Below the pieces are notes generated by a model that was not told the DNA's origin, searched no databases, and saw only the letters and a program-made list of their open reading frames with translations. The position numbers were made by a program, and so were the translations under genes. Shown here one piece after another: positions 8,466-17,160 of a DNA stretch of 64,000 nucleotides; position 1 is the first letter of the stretch, and each line of letters opens with the position of its first letter. The DNA is taken from NCBI RefSeq assembly GCF_030538595.1, contig NZ_JAUNTS010000004.1, forward strand, positions 124,001 through 188,000, written 5' to 3'. The DNA is from Kocuria sp. Its GTDB lineage: Bacteria; Actinomycetota; Actinomycetes; Actinomycetales; Micrococcaceae.

Positions 8466-9263
8466 ATGTCCCAGAACCCCGAGCAACCTCACCAGCAGGA
8501 GAACCCTCACCAGAGTGAGCAGTGGCAACAGCAATCGCAGCCCCATGCTGCGGAGGGCCAGCCGACGCCTCAGCCGCAGGGGTACGACCAGGGGCAGCCA
8601 GGCATTCAAGCCGGTGCGCACACTGGTGCATCTTCCGATGCCCAACCTGGTGCACAACCCGGCGCCTACCCCGGAGTGCAACCGGGCACCTATTCTGGCG
8701 CACAGCCCGGTCCATACCCCGGAGCGCAGGCCGGTCCGTACCCCGGGGTGACTCCCTATCCGATTCCTCAGCAGTATGCACAGTGGTACAACCCCCATGA
8801 TGCGCCGGCCAAAGCACGGGATTTTGCTCTGGTGCATCTGGTCACCAAACCCGTTTATTTGCTTCTGCTGATCTCAGCGGCCCTGTATACGATCATGCGG
8901 ATTGTGCCGCTGGCGGATGGTTGGATAGCTGCCTCCAGCGTGTCCGGTGCCAACGCCGTGGGCTTTCTTTTGGGTGCCGTGCTGACCATGGTGTTCTTCA
9001 TGGGCCTCTACGTCTTGGTGTTGATTCCCATCACTTACGGCAAGAACTGGGGCCGAATTGTGGGTTTTGTGCTGGCCGGACTCGGGATCTTGGCGGCTCT
9101 GATCGGCTTGATCGGGGTGACCATGTACGGTCCCGTCCTTGCCATGCTGCTGGTCATTTTGGCGCTGCTGTTCATCGGCGTGAACATCGCCTGGATTGTG
9201 GCGGCCGCCAGGACCTGGGAAAAGCCAGTCCCCGCCCCGTACATGTATCCGCCGGTCCAGTAA
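8466..9263 (+). CDS. Membrane protein with Gly/Pro-repeat N-terminus (paralogue 4 of 4)
   Basis: Of 265 residues, the first 110 are low-complexity. A Gln/His/Pro-rich stretch is followed by repeats of the form (A/V)QPG(A/T/P)Y(P/S)G at nt 8637-8760. Four membrane segments follow: LVTKPVYLLLLISAALYTI, AVGFLLGAVLTMVFFMGLYVL, GFVLAGLGILAALIGLIGV, and VLAMLLVILALLFIGVNIAWI. The shared marks are KNWGRIVGFVLAG and VNIAWIVAA, closest to paralogue 3. The ATG at 8466 is chosen because the frame upstream overlaps the end of the previous gene. Ten bases separate it from the phospholipase-D-like gene. Function unknown. Confidence 0.75.
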   Translation: MSQNPEQPHQQENPHQSEQWQQQSQPHAAEGQPTPQPQGYDQGQPGIQAGAHTGASSDAQPGAQPGAYPGVQPGTYSGAQPGPYPGAQAGPYPGVTPYPIPQQYAQWYNPHDAPAKARDFALVHLVTKPVYLLLLISAALYTIMRIVPLADGWIAASSVSGANAVGFLLGAVLTMVFFMGLYVLVLIPITYGKNWGRIVGFVLAGLGILAALIGLIGVTMYGPVLAMLLVILALLFIGVNIAWIVAAARTWEKPVPAPYMYPPVQ

Positions 9264-9272
9264 GCTGAGGTC

Positions 9273-10526
9273 ATGGCCGCTCAGGAGAATTCACCGCTGC
9301 GTCAATTTGTCCGCAAGGCGCTGGTGCGCACCGCCGTGGGTCTTGTCGGAATCCAGGCGGCCACCATTGGTGGGCTGGTTGGCTACGACGCCCTGACCAA
9401 AAAGAGTCGTAAAGTGCGTGCAGGCTTTCCCAAGCCGGGGCACTACGGCACGGACGTTGCCAACTCGGATGTTGATGTCTTCACCTTCGGTGCGGACTTG
9501 TTCGATGACATGCTCGAACAGATCGACAACGCTGCGCAGACCGTTTTTCTGGAGTCCTTCATCTGGAAGGGGGATGAATACGGTCAGAAGTTCTTGGACG
9601 CCGTCAACCGAGCCTCCGAACGCGGTGTGGATGTGCGTGTGGTGTACGACGGTTTTGGAAACCTTGTGGTGCCGGACAAGTTCTACCAATTTCACAAGGA
9701 CGTTCACGTTTACCGGTTCCCGGTGTTCCGGCCTCGGCTGCTCATCACTCCCATCCGCGCCTCCGGGTTCACGCACCGCAAGCTGCTGATTGTGGATGAC
9801 CAGGTGGCCTACATCGGCGGTTACAACCTGGGCTCCACCTACGCCACCGAATGGCGGGACACCCACCTGCGGGTCCGCGGCCCGGATTCTTGGGTGCTGC
9901 GGCAGTCGTTTGTGACTGTGTGGAATACCGTTGCCGCACGTGAGGACAAGATTCCGCGCATGGATCCGCCCGAATGGGATTCTCGGGTGCGCTGCTGGTC
10001 CAACTTGCCCATGCGCCGTGTTTACCCCATCCGCGGTATGTATCTGCAGGCCATCGACCGCGCCAAGGACCACATTTACATTTCCACCCCGTACTTCATC
10101 CCGGATCACCAGATCTTGGATGCCCTCATCCGGGCACAGGAGCGTGGTGTGGATGTGCGCATCCTGGTTCCCATGGACTCCAACCACGTTCTGGCCGACT
10201 GGGGCTCCCGCGGGTTCTACGTCACCTTGCTCAAAGCCGGGGTCACCCTGCTGCTCTACAAGGACGCCATGATTCACGCCAAGACCGCCACCATTGACGG
10301 CGTGTGGTCCACGGTTGGCACCGCAAACATTGACCGACTCTCCCTGTCCTTCAACTACGAGGTCAACTTGGAGATCATTGACAATGACCTTGCCGCTGTC
10401 ATGGAACGAGTCTTTGAGGTGGACAGCTCCAACGCCCATCGCCTGACGTTGGATGAATGGCAGGCCCGCCACCCGCTGGCATGGGTCGGTGAGGCTGCGT
10501 TGGCGCCGCTGCGTCCCTTGCTCTGA
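9273..10526 (+). CDS. Phospholipase D-like / cardiolipin synthase family protein
   Basis: The 417-residue enzyme has both HKD motifs: HRKLLIVDDQVAYIGGYNLG (about residues 168-187) and HAKTATIDGVWSTVGTANID (about 334-353). This is the two-motif layout of bacterial cardiolipin synthases, which join two phosphatidylglycerols or exchange phosphatidyl groups in the membrane. Only one weak hydrophobic stretch is near the N-terminus (AVGLVGIQAATIGGLVGYD). It is the last gene of the membrane-protein array and ends in a strong hairpin. A phospholipid role fits, but the exact reaction is inference. Confidence 0.85.
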   Translation: MAAQENSPLRQFVRKALVRTAVGLVGIQAATIGGLVGYDALTKKSRKVRAGFPKPGHYGTDVANSDVDVFTFGADLFDDMLEQIDNAAQTVFLESFIWKGDEYGQKFLDAVNRASERGVDVRVVYDGFGNLVVPDKFYQFHKDVHVYRFPVFRPRLLITPIRASGFTHRKLLIVDDQVAYIGGYNLGSTYATEWRDTHLRVRGPDSWVLRQSFVTVWNTVAAREDKIPRMDPPEWDSRVRCWSNLPMRRVYPIRGMYLQAIDRAKDHIYISTPYFIPDHQILDALIRAQERGVDVRILVPMDSNHVLADWGSRGFYVTLLKAGVTLLLYKDAMIHAKTATIDGVWSTVGTANIDRLSLSFNYEVNLEIIDNDLAAVMERVFEVDSSNAHRLTLDEWQARHPLAWVGEAALAPLRPLL

Positions 10527-10539
10527 GCATTCTCAAACG

Positions 10540-10591
10540 ACGACGACGGCCGGGTGAACCTTGAATCCAAGGTTCACCCGGCCGTCGTCGT
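10540..10591. terminator. 23-bp perfect hairpin between converging genes
   Basis: Arms 10540-10562 and 10569-10591 are exact reverse complements with a 6-nt loop. It lies 13 bases after the phospholipase-D-like gene and before the end of the gene on the other strand, so it may serve both. Confidence 0.8.
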
Positions 10592-10626
10592 GTGTGGTGT
10601 GGGACCGAGCCTGTTACAGGTGTGGC

Positions 10627-11040
10627 TCAGTCATTGCGGTGTGCCGCCCATGCTGCCAGGAGCACCAGGGCCACCACGGCGCCGGCAACCACCAAACCAA
10701 CGCGATCGTCCTCGGTCCAGTGGTTGGCCGACTGGTCACGACGGGGTGGATTGGAGCCAGCCGGGCGGTTCCAATCATTGCCCTTGACCGGTGCGCCGCC
10801 GTCGGGGTCGCGGGAGGTCTGGGAAACCTCGGCGGCACCCGCGTAGCTGGCACCGCGGTCCTTAGTGTGCTCTTGCTGGGCGCTGGCGTGTGAATCCTGC
10901 CCAGCGCTGTCCGGGGCGTTCACATCAAGGGGACTGGAGTCATCGCTGGACTGGTGTTCCTTGTGGACGGTGTTCTGGAGCCCGCTGTTCGGATTGGCTT
11001 GTTGGTGCTGGTCATGTCCGGGGATCGGGTTGTGCGGCAT
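10627..11040 (-). CDS. Hypothetical hydrophilic protein with C-terminal membrane anchor
   Basis: The 137-residue protein is polar and rich in His, Gln, Ser and Asp for its first 110 residues. It ends in one membrane segment (VGLVVAGAVVALVLLAAWAA) followed by HRND. It has no signal peptide, so it is a tail-anchored type. The ATG at 11040 is well supported by CAAGGAGAGG 5 bases upstream; the frame stays open to 11571, but that region overlaps the cold-shock gene and its terminator. I do not recognise a family. Confidence 0.6.
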   Translation of the reverse strand: MPHNPIPGHDQHQQANPNSGLQNTVHKEHQSSDDSSPLDVNAPDSAGQDSHASAQQEHTKDRGASYAGAAEVSQTSRDPDGGAPVKGNDWNRPAGSNPPRRDQSANHWTEDDRVGLVVAGAVVALVLLAAWAAHRND

Positions 11041-11368
11041 GATCCTCTCCTTGCCCGTTTGATCAGAAGTCATCACAAGGTGTGCTGGGGGCAACACCCA
11101 TTGATTCCAACATACGGCCATCGCCGGTGAGTGGCGAATACTGAACCCGTCCCCGCCCTCGGCCCCCTTTCCGCCGACTTCCCATCTGACCGCGAGTTCA
11201 CCGCCCGCAACGTGGGAGTTCGGCGCATTTGTGGGAAGCCGACAGCTGGATGGGAAGTGAACGTGGGTCAGGAGCGATCGTGGGCCGCGTTGAGGCTCCG
11301 ATGAGCGGGAGAACGGGAACAGGTACCGCCCCGAACGTCCCTGCTCGTACACGTCGGTCCGTACATGG
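11041..11368. other. Gene-free stretch upstream of the tail-anchored protein
   Basis: These 328 bases contain the ribosome site of the gene ending at 10627 and presumably its promoter. I see no convincing ORF or RNA gene. Confidence 0.4.
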
Positions 11369-11408
11369 CAATCGGGCTCGGCATCCGAAAGGATGCCGAG
11401 CCCGATTG
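11369..11408 (-). terminator. Terminator of the cold-shock gene
   Basis: This is an 18-bp perfect stem (11369-11386 with 11391-11408) closed by a GAAA/TTTC tetraloop. It begins 17 bases after the cold-shock stop codon, reading on the minus strand. Confidence 0.85.
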
Positions 11409-11425
11409 GAAGACTGGAACTAGTC

Positions 11426-11632
11426 TCAGTCGATGACGGTGATGTTCGCAGCCTGGAGACCCTTGGGGCCTTCCTGGACCTCGAACTCCACGCGCTGGTT
11501 CTCCTCCAGGGAGCGGTAGCCATTGCCGTTGATGGCGGAGAAGTGTGCGAAAACGTCCTGCTGAGAGTCATCGGGGCTGATGAAGCCGAAGCCCTTGTCG
11601 GCGTTGAACCACTTGACAGTGCCGGTCTGCAT
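11426..11632 (-). CDS. cspA: Cold-shock protein, CspA family
   Basis: The 68-residue single cold-shock domain has RNP1 (KGFGFI) and RNP2 (DVFAHFSAI) in place and begins [14 protein letters not shown] as usual. Such proteins bind single-stranded RNA and DNA and act as RNA chaperones in the cytoplasm. The length equals the family norm. AAGGATCG lies upstream of the ATG. The untranslated leader appears long, as for other cold-shock genes. Confidence 0.95.
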   Translation of the reverse strand: MQTGTVKWFNADKGFGFISPDDSQQDVFAHFSAINGNGYRSLEENQRVEFEVQEGPKGLQAANITVID

Positions 11633-11837
11633 TATTGCTGGTCGATCCTTCCGGAACGGTAACGGGCGCCGACCTTCGGCGACCGATTGCCGTCGTTGTG
11701 CTCCTCACGACTAGGTCCCGGTGGACAGTCGGCCGCGAACGGCGGGGTCCCGCAATGGCGGGGGTTACTACAACAACTACATCTGACGGTACACGAGGGA
11801 GGGCCCTGCGGTCGCTTTCGCGCCAAAAATTAGTCAA
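11633..11837 (-). promoter_or_regulatory. Probable long 5' leader and promoter of the cold-shock gene
   Basis: On the minus strand TTGACT (11837-11832) could be a -35 box. No good -10 box is evident, so the promoter is tentative. The following 200 bases carry no ORF, and CCCCGC/GCGGGG-type inverted repeats near 11740-11765 could fold. Long structured leaders control cold-shock mRNAs in other bacteria; that it happens here is inference. Confidence 0.3.
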
Positions 11838-12337
11838 GAGGTGCGTTAAGTTGCCGACTTCTGCATGAAATTCTGCCGGTCTTGGCTCGATGTGATGCAC
11901 CGGAGCGGCGTATGGCGTGGTGCTCAACACATCCAGCGTCATGAGCTGCCGCGTACAGGAAACGTTGAGGTCTTCTTGGGTTAAATACCAACCCCGTTTC
12001 AGCCGGATGCCAGGCAGGCACGGTTAAGTAGTAGCTACCTCGAAGAGAGGACGGCAGCTCCGACTGGAGGGTTCGGACCTGCTGAGCTTCCTGTGGCAAC
12101 GATGACGGTGGTGGTGCGTCGTCATCAAGAGCCTTGTTGCAGGAGGGGGACAGAAGAGAGCCGCTTGCCACTTGACCCCTGAGTGGTAGGCGGCTCTCTC
12201 TCATGCTCGGGAACTTCACATTCTGAACTACTTGTTCATGCGTTTGCAGGTAGTCTCCGCCTTCAAGGAGAGAAATTGCCCGGAACGCTGTGAAGTGTTG
12301 CGGGTCTGGGGGCTTGAGGATCAGGGGGTGGTCCTGC
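11838..12337. other. Gene-free stretch with several hairpins (possible structured RNA)
   Basis: I see no credible protein gene here. Three inverted repeats can be read. TCCGA/TCGGA lie around a GA-rich loop near 12060-12076. GATGACG/CGTCATC are at 12101-12126. A strong 18-bp stem with two wobble pairs is at 12155-12172/12182-12199. The last could terminate a short plus-strand RNA starting somewhere after 11960. I tested tmRNA, SRP RNA, cobalamin and S-box consensus by eye and none fits. Confidence 0.3.
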
Positions 12338-13042
12338 ATGGGCTCATTGTCAGGGCAGTCAATGAGGTTCCCGAATGTGGGTAGCGCCAGTGCTTGGCGT
12401 GCACGTATCCAGATGCGTAACTGTGCCGGGGAGCTGGTGGGCGTCCAGGATGAGCTACTGCAACGGTCCTTTGCCGGTGTTCGTGAGGTCTTTCAGCGTT
12501 GCCTCACCTCGGCATTGGAGAGCATTGAGTCTTCCCATGACGCCAGTGGAAATGATCTTGCCGTGGGGTACCTGCCGATCGAGCAGGGCGATTATGCGCT
12601 GTGGTTCGACATCCAGGATCGCAGAGGGCTTTTCAAGCGCTGGGTGACCACCAAGGAGAGCTGGCAGACTGCCGTGGATGCGGTTTTGCGGGAAGCATCA
12701 TCTGAGCTGATGGCTTTGCTGCGGGGGCTGGCCATGGCTCTGGACAATCAGGGCAAAGGGCTGATGATCAGGCCGGTGTCTGGTCCGGAGGGTGTGCAGT
12801 CCCGGGTTGAGCTCTCCGTGCCTTCCCAGCCCGCAGCCCGGCTGTCCGCTCGGCTGTGGACCTGGGCTCAGGAGCCGGAGGGTTTGGACACTGTCAGGAG
12901 CATGTTTGCGGTCCTTGCGGGGGCGGATGTGGCTTACGTGCAGGTGCTGCTGTATCCGGGCACGCCCCATGAGCAGTGTGTGTGCCTGGATGCCACACCG
13001 GAGTTCGCCGCTTTTGTCCGGGGTGACACGCCCGTCCCCTGA
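12338..13042 (+). CDS. Hypothetical protein
   Basis: The 234-residue soluble protein has no family I recognise. It has no membrane segment or signal peptide, and the middle is helical and acidic. Start choice is uncertain: ATG 12338 has CAGGGGG upstream; ATG 12362 and ATG 12413 are alternatives, and the frame opens at GTG 12290. A lipoprotein gene follows 67 bases later on the same strand. Confidence 0.6.
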   Translation: MGSLSGQSMRFPNVGSASAWRARIQMRNCAGELVGVQDELLQRSFAGVREVFQRCLTSALESIESSHDASGNDLAVGYLPIEQGDYALWFDIQDRRGLFKRWVTTKESWQTAVDAVLREASSELMALLRGLAMALDNQGKGLMIRPVSGPEGVQSRVELSVPSQPAARLSARLWTWAQEPEGLDTVRSMFAVLAGADVAYVQVLLYPGTPHEQCVCLDATPEFAAFVRGDTPVP

Positions 13043-13109
13043 CCTGGAACATAGGATGTGTGCGGTCCATGGCAAGAGTTCACAAGTTTTGCTGGAAGAG
13101 GTATCTCAG

Positions 13110-13934
13110 GTGAAAGCCCCTGCCTATCTACGACGTACCGGTGCCGTGGTGGCAGCTGTTGCCGTGCTGGTTCTCACTGGCTGCCGACCCGGTGAAGAAG
13201 CAACGGACGTCACGGGCCGCATGAACTCCTCCGCTCCAACCAGCCTGCAAATCCAGGTTGCCCAGGGCCCCGGGCAAGACCTGACCATGGCGGCCGGTGG
13301 GGTGGGGTCTGGACGGATCGGTACCGCCACTCCGGAGAATGACCCCACCACGGAGGCCTACTTGGAGGAAGTGGATCCATCCGCAGAACAGTCCAAGGAT
13401 CCGTCCGAAATGGAGACCCCCATTGAGGAACTGGGTACGGGACGTCACGTTGTGATCGTGGATGACTCAGACACCGCCCGGGTGGCCACTGGGCGCTTGG
13501 ATTCCGGCGTGGCCAATCACCCCGCGCTGGAAGACGGCCAGTACACCATCGCCCTGCTTGACGTGGACAGCGAAGGATGGATCTCCGGGATCGGTGTGGT
13601 GGACATGAGTATTGCCAACACCAGCATGACGGCCGCAGTCCCGGAAACTCACACCCGAACCCTGCCCGTTGTGGTGGAACAGGCAACTGCCGGGGAGTTG
13701 ATCATCAACGCTTCCCCCTCCGCTCAGAACACTTCAGCGGAAATCTCCTGGCGCATGGTTGGTCCCGATGGAGAATCCGGCAAGGATTCAGATTCCAACC
13801 GCACCACCGTTGAGCTGGGCGGCGATGGCGACTACACCTTGGAGATCCGCGCCGCCATGGACGGCGCTCCTGAAGTCATCTTGCAGAGCGTCCGGTTGAG
13901 CTTCCGGGTCCAGGACGGGCAGGTCACCGCCTGA
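13110..13934 (+). CDS. Predicted lipoprotein of unknown function
   Basis: The 274-residue protein starts with a lipoprotein signal: basic residues, a hydrophobic core (AVVAAVAVLVLTG), then Cys25 in the lipobox VLTGC. It would be lipid-anchored on the outer face of the membrane. The C-terminal part (GELIINASPSAQNTSAEISW onward) reads like a beta-rich domain. The GTG at 13110 is backed by GGAAGAGG. The frame runs far upstream inside the previous gene, but that is an out-of-phase overlap. Confidence 0.75.
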   Translation: MKAPAYLRRTGAVVAAVAVLVLTGCRPGEEATDVTGRMNSSAPTSLQIQVAQGPGQDLTMAAGGVGSGRIGTATPENDPTTEAYLEEVDPSAEQSKDPSEMETPIEELGTGRHVVIVDDSDTARVATGRLDSGVANHPALEDGQYTIALLDVDSEGWISGIGVVDMSIANTSMTAAVPETHTRTLPVVVEQATAGELIINASPSAQNTSAEISWRMVGPDGESGKDSDSNRTTVELGGDGDYTLEIRAAMDGAPEVILQSVRLSFRVQDGQVTA

Positions 13935-13971
13935 GTGCACCGTGGGTTGCTGGGTCTGGCACGGCAGCTGA

Positions 13972-15549
13972 TCAACGACGACGCCGCGCGGTTCCGAACA
14001 GCGACCGGGTGATCTCGCGGCCCAGAACCGTACCTGCCGAACGCATCATGGAGCGCACGGCCGGGTTGTCCAAGAAGCCGCCGCCACTGGACTGCTCGGT
14101 GTCCCCAGAAGGTTGGCGGCGGGACGTTTCACGCGGGGTAGGGGGTGCTTGCTGTGCCGTGGGCGTCTGCTCCGTTTCCCGGGGAGCTTGCTCCAGGCGG
14201 CCCCGCAGGATTTCGTACGCCGATTCGCGGTCGATGGCCTCCGCATACTTGGGTGTCAACGGAGAGGCGGAGATGACGGCGTCGAACGTGGCATCCGGGG
14301 CCACGTCCATCAGTGACTGCGGTGCTCGCATGCGGGTCCACGCCACCGGTGTGGGGGCACCGGTCTCCGAAAGCACGGTCACCACGGCCTCACCGGTGCC
14401 CAACTGTGTCAGGAGCTGTTCAAGATCGTACTCAGAAGAGGGGTAGGTCCGTGCCGTGGCCTTCAGGGCTTTGGCGTCATCCGGGGTGAAGGCGCGCAAA
14501 GCATGCTGAACGCGGTTGCCCAACTGCCCCAGCACCTCCCCCGGGACATCTTTGGGCGTTTGGGTGATGAAAAAGACTCCCACGCCCTTGGAACGGATCA
14601 ATCGCACGGTCTGCTCAATGGAGGACAGGAACTCCTTGCTGGCGCCCTTGAACAGCAGATGCGCCTCATCAAAGAAGAACACCAGTTTGGGCTTGTCAAC
14701 GTCACCCACTTCAGGCAGGTCTTGGAACAGGTCCGCCAGCAGCCACATCAGAAACGTGGAAAACAACTCCGGGCGGGAGGCCACACCGGGTAGTTGAAGA
14801 TTGGAGATGACTCCGCGGCCGTCGTCGGAAATGCGGAGCAAATCTGCCGTGTCGAATTCAGGTTCGCCAAAAAATACGTCCGCACCGTTGTTGGCAAAGG
14901 TGGTCAGCTCGCGCAGAATCACCCCAGCGGTCTGGGATGAGACCCCGCCAATGTTCTTGAGTTCGCCCTTGCCCTCATCCGAGGTGAGGAACAGGATGAC
15001 TTCCCGTAGATCTTTGAGGTCCAGCAGGGCCAGGCCCGCCTGATCTGCGTAATGGAAAATCAACCCCAGCGCCGATTCCTGGGTCTGGTTCAGGCCCAGG
15101 ACCTTGGCAAAGAGGACCGGACCAAAATCCGTGACCGTGGTGCGGATCGGTGCGCCTTTGCCCTGGCCGCCAAGGGTCAAAAAGTCCACGGGGGCGGATT
15201 TGGGCTGCCAGTCCTGCCCGATGGCCTTGGTGCGCTCTTCCAGTTTGGGATTGGCCTGACCCTCCACTGCGATCCCGGACAAATCTCCCTTCATGTCTGC
15301 CAGGAAGACGGGCACGCCAGCCTCGGAGAGCTGTTCTGCCATCATCTGGAGGGTTTTGGTCTTGCCGGTGCCCGTTGCCCCGGCAATCAGGCCGTGGCGG
15401 TTCATGGTGGCCAATGGCAGTCCCACTTGCACGGCGGGAACCGGCTGGCCATCGGACACAGCGGCCCCCAGGTTCAGCGTGGCGCCGTCAAAGGCGTAAC
15501 CGGTACGGATGGCTTCCAACTGTGCGTCACTGCGGGTGTTTTCGCTCAC
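13972..15549 (-). CDS. HerA/DUF853-type ATPase
   Basis: The 525-residue P-loop ATPase has Walker A GATGTGKT at about residues 57-64, FLADMKGDLSGIA, the Walker B region KLVFFFDEAHLLF, and ITQTPKDVPGEVLGQLGNRV. This is the pattern of DUF853/HerA-like ATPases of the FtsK/HerA group. The C-terminal 80 residues are Pro/Gln-rich, ending in SLFGTARRRR. HerA proteins move DNA; the role of DUF853 proteins is not established. The GTG at 15549 is used as start. Confidence 0.85.
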   Translation of the reverse strand: MSENTRSDAQLEAIRTGYAFDGATLNLGAAVSDGQPVPAVQVGLPLATMNRHGLIAGATGTGKTKTLQMMAEQLSEAGVPVFLADMKGDLSGIAVEGQANPKLEERTKAIGQDWQPKSAPVDFLTLGGQGKGAPIRTTVTDFGPVLFAKVLGLNQTQESALGLIFHYADQAGLALLDLKDLREVILFLTSDEGKGELKNIGGVSSQTAGVILRELTTFANNGADVFFGEPEFDTADLLRISDDGRGVISNLQLPGVASRPELFSTFLMWLLADLFQDLPEVGDVDKPKLVFFFDEAHLLFKGASKEFLSSIEQTVRLIRSKGVGVFFITQTPKDVPGEVLGQLGNRVQHALRAFTPDDAKALKATARTYPSSEYDLEQLLTQLGTGEAVVTVLSETGAPTPVAWTRMRAPQSLMDVAPDATFDAVISASPLTPKYAEAIDRESAYEILRGRLEQAPRETEQTPTAQQAPPTPRETSRRQPSGDTEQSSGGGFLDNPAVRSMMRSAGTVLGREITRSLFGTARRRR

Positions 15550-15607
15550 GGCGCTGAGTGTACCGCCAGGGACAAGTCAGGGGCAGGGGGTGGCGCCTGC
15601 GCTCTGG

Positions 15608-16069
15608 CTACCGGTGACGTTCCACGTGTTTGACCAGACGCCGTGCGGTGGCAGCCAGATACCGCTCCGTCACGGTGTTGAGCAGCCCGGGGAATCGGCT
15701 CCAACGGCGCGCCGGGCGGCCGGCCACACTCAGGGTGATCCGAGTCCTGGTGGGTTCACCCGGAACGGGCTCCCACGCCACGGTGGTTCTGGCATCAACG
15801 GGGCCGCGGGTGGAGCGCAGCACGATCTTTTCTTCGCGCCGGAACTGGGAAACCACGGCAATCCAGGACGGGGTGAAGGGGCCCAGAGCCAGCGGATACT
15901 CCAGGACCGTGCCCGGGGCAATACGTTCTGTGGAGGAGGAAGTTCTGCCTCCCGGTGATGCCCAGAACCCCAGGAACGACCGTGCATCCTCCATGAAATG
16001 ACCCGTCTCCTGGAGGGACAGGGGGATCTCCACCGAGCGAGAACAGGAATACGGCTTAGGGGGACGCAT
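15608..16069 (-). CDS. SRPBCC family (START-like) protein
   Basis: The 153-residue protein reads as a START-like lipid/ligand-binding fold: an N-terminal strand SVEIPLSLQETGHFMEDA, middle strands (TSSSTERIAPGTVLEYPLAL, TTVAWEPVPGEPTRTRITLS) and a C-terminal helix (RYLAATARRLVKHVERH). Many such proteins occur singly and their ligands are unknown. The ATG at 16069 follows GTGGAGC. The frame is open to 16285, but that stretch lacks a ribosome site. Confidence 0.65.
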   Translation of the reverse strand: MRPPKPYSCSRSVEIPLSLQETGHFMEDARSFLGFWASPGGRTSSSTERIAPGTVLEYPLALGPFTPSWIAVVSQFRREEKIVLRSTRGPVDARTTVAWEPVPGEPTRTRITLSVAGRPARRWSRFPGLLNTVTERYLAATARRLVKHVERHR

Positions 16070-16302
16070 GATGCTCCACGAGAACTGATCTGATTTTGAT
16101 GCTAAAGAATAAACCCTGTGGCTGACCGCAGCATGATTACGGTGCATCAGTGACGGCACATGACCCGTGTGTAGCTCTAGGTGAACAGGGCTGACGGTAG
16201 GTCTTCTCAAGTGGGAGCCTAGTGGGGAACTCAGTGGTGCCGCGTCTTGCACCCCATCGGTGGTGGCGTGGTGCCCTCTGTCCAACCCGAAAAGGATCTC
16301 TC

Positions 16303-16962
16303 ATGACGAACGTAGTTTTGATCGGCGGACACGGCAAGGTTGCCCTAGTGGCCGCGCCCCTGTTGGTGGAGGCCGGGGAAGAAGTCAGCTCTTGGATCCG
16401 AAACCCCGAACATGCGGCGGAGATTGATCAAACCGGCGCCACTCCGGTGGTTCTTGACGTCCAGTACGCATCCACCGATGAGTTGGAACGGGCATTTGAG
16501 GGGGTCGACGTCGTCGTATGGTCCGCAGGAGCCGGTGGGGGCGATCCGCAGCGCACCTGGGCGGTGGACCGTGATGCTGCCATCCGCAGCATGGACGCAG
16601 CAGAGCGGGCAGGAGTGGGGCGCTACATCATGGTGTCCTACCTGGGCGCCGGGCCGGATCACGGTGTCCCGGAGGACAACTCCTTCTACGCCTACGCCCA
16701 GTCCAAGACTGAGGCTGACGCCCACTTGCGGGAATCCTCCCTGCGGTGGACCATTCTGGGCCCGGGCACGCTGACTCTGGACGAGCCCACGGGCAAGATC
16801 CACGTGGTGGCAGACGGTGAATCCGTGGACGACTCCTCAACCTCCCGAGCCAACGTGGCCCGCACCATTCTGGCCGCCATCCAGAACGACGCCGCGGTGG
16901 GGCGCACCGTGAATTACACCGACGGCGACCAGCCCATTGAAGAGGCTTTCGCGGGGAAGTAA
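16303..16962 (+). CDS. NAD(P)-binding protein, NmrA/SDR atypical type
   Basis: The 219-residue protein starts with a Rossmann fold (VVLIGGHGKVALVAAPLL; GGHGKVA replaces the usual GxxGxxG). It keeps the atypical SDR Tyr-x4-Lys-like YAQSKTEADAHLRES and RWTILGPGTLT. These proteins are nucleotide sensors or reductases. AAAAGGATCTCTC precedes the ATG. A textbook terminator follows. Confidence 0.85.
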   Translation: MTNVVLIGGHGKVALVAAPLLVEAGEEVSSWIRNPEHAAEIDQTGATPVVLDVQYASTDELERAFEGVDVVVWSAGAGGGDPQRTWAVDRDAAIRSMDAAERAGVGRYIMVSYLGAGPDHGVPEDNSFYAYAQSKTEADAHLRESSLRWTILGPGTLTLDEPTGKIHVVADGESVDDSSTSRANVARTILAAIQNDAAVGRTVNYTDGDQPIEEAFAGK

Positions 16963-17038
16963 CCCCGGCGCATCGTGATGTGAGCACCGGACGCTGGTGT
17001 GGTTAACGCTCACTCCAACGACCGACTCCCCATCCAGC

Positions 17039-17080
17039 CGCGAGCTCCCACGTTTTAGCGTGGGAGCTCGCGTGTTTTTT
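17039..17080 (+). terminator. Rho-independent terminator
   Basis: A 14-bp perfect stem (17039-17052 with 17059-17072) with loop TTTTAG is followed by TGTTTTTT. It is the clearest intrinsic terminator in the window and closes the NmrA-like gene. Confidence 0.92.
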
Positions 17081-17160
17081 GGGGAGTGGATGGTGCAGGG
17101 GGTGACTACTATCGAACTCGCGGATTCAGCTGTCCGCTGGGCGTGGACAAAGGAGCCGAT

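Noticed and set aside
9291-10472. A 393-codon open frame opposite the phospholipase-D-like gene
   Set aside because: It is a shadow frame. Both HKD motifs are on the plus strand.
11838-12337. tmRNA, SRP RNA or cobalamin riboswitch in the structured stretch
   Set aside because: None of their conserved core words is present on either strand.
11830-12339. A 169-codon minus-strand frame in the gene-free stretch
   Set aside because: The composition is not protein-like, there is no ribosome site, and it runs through hairpins and the cold-shock leader.
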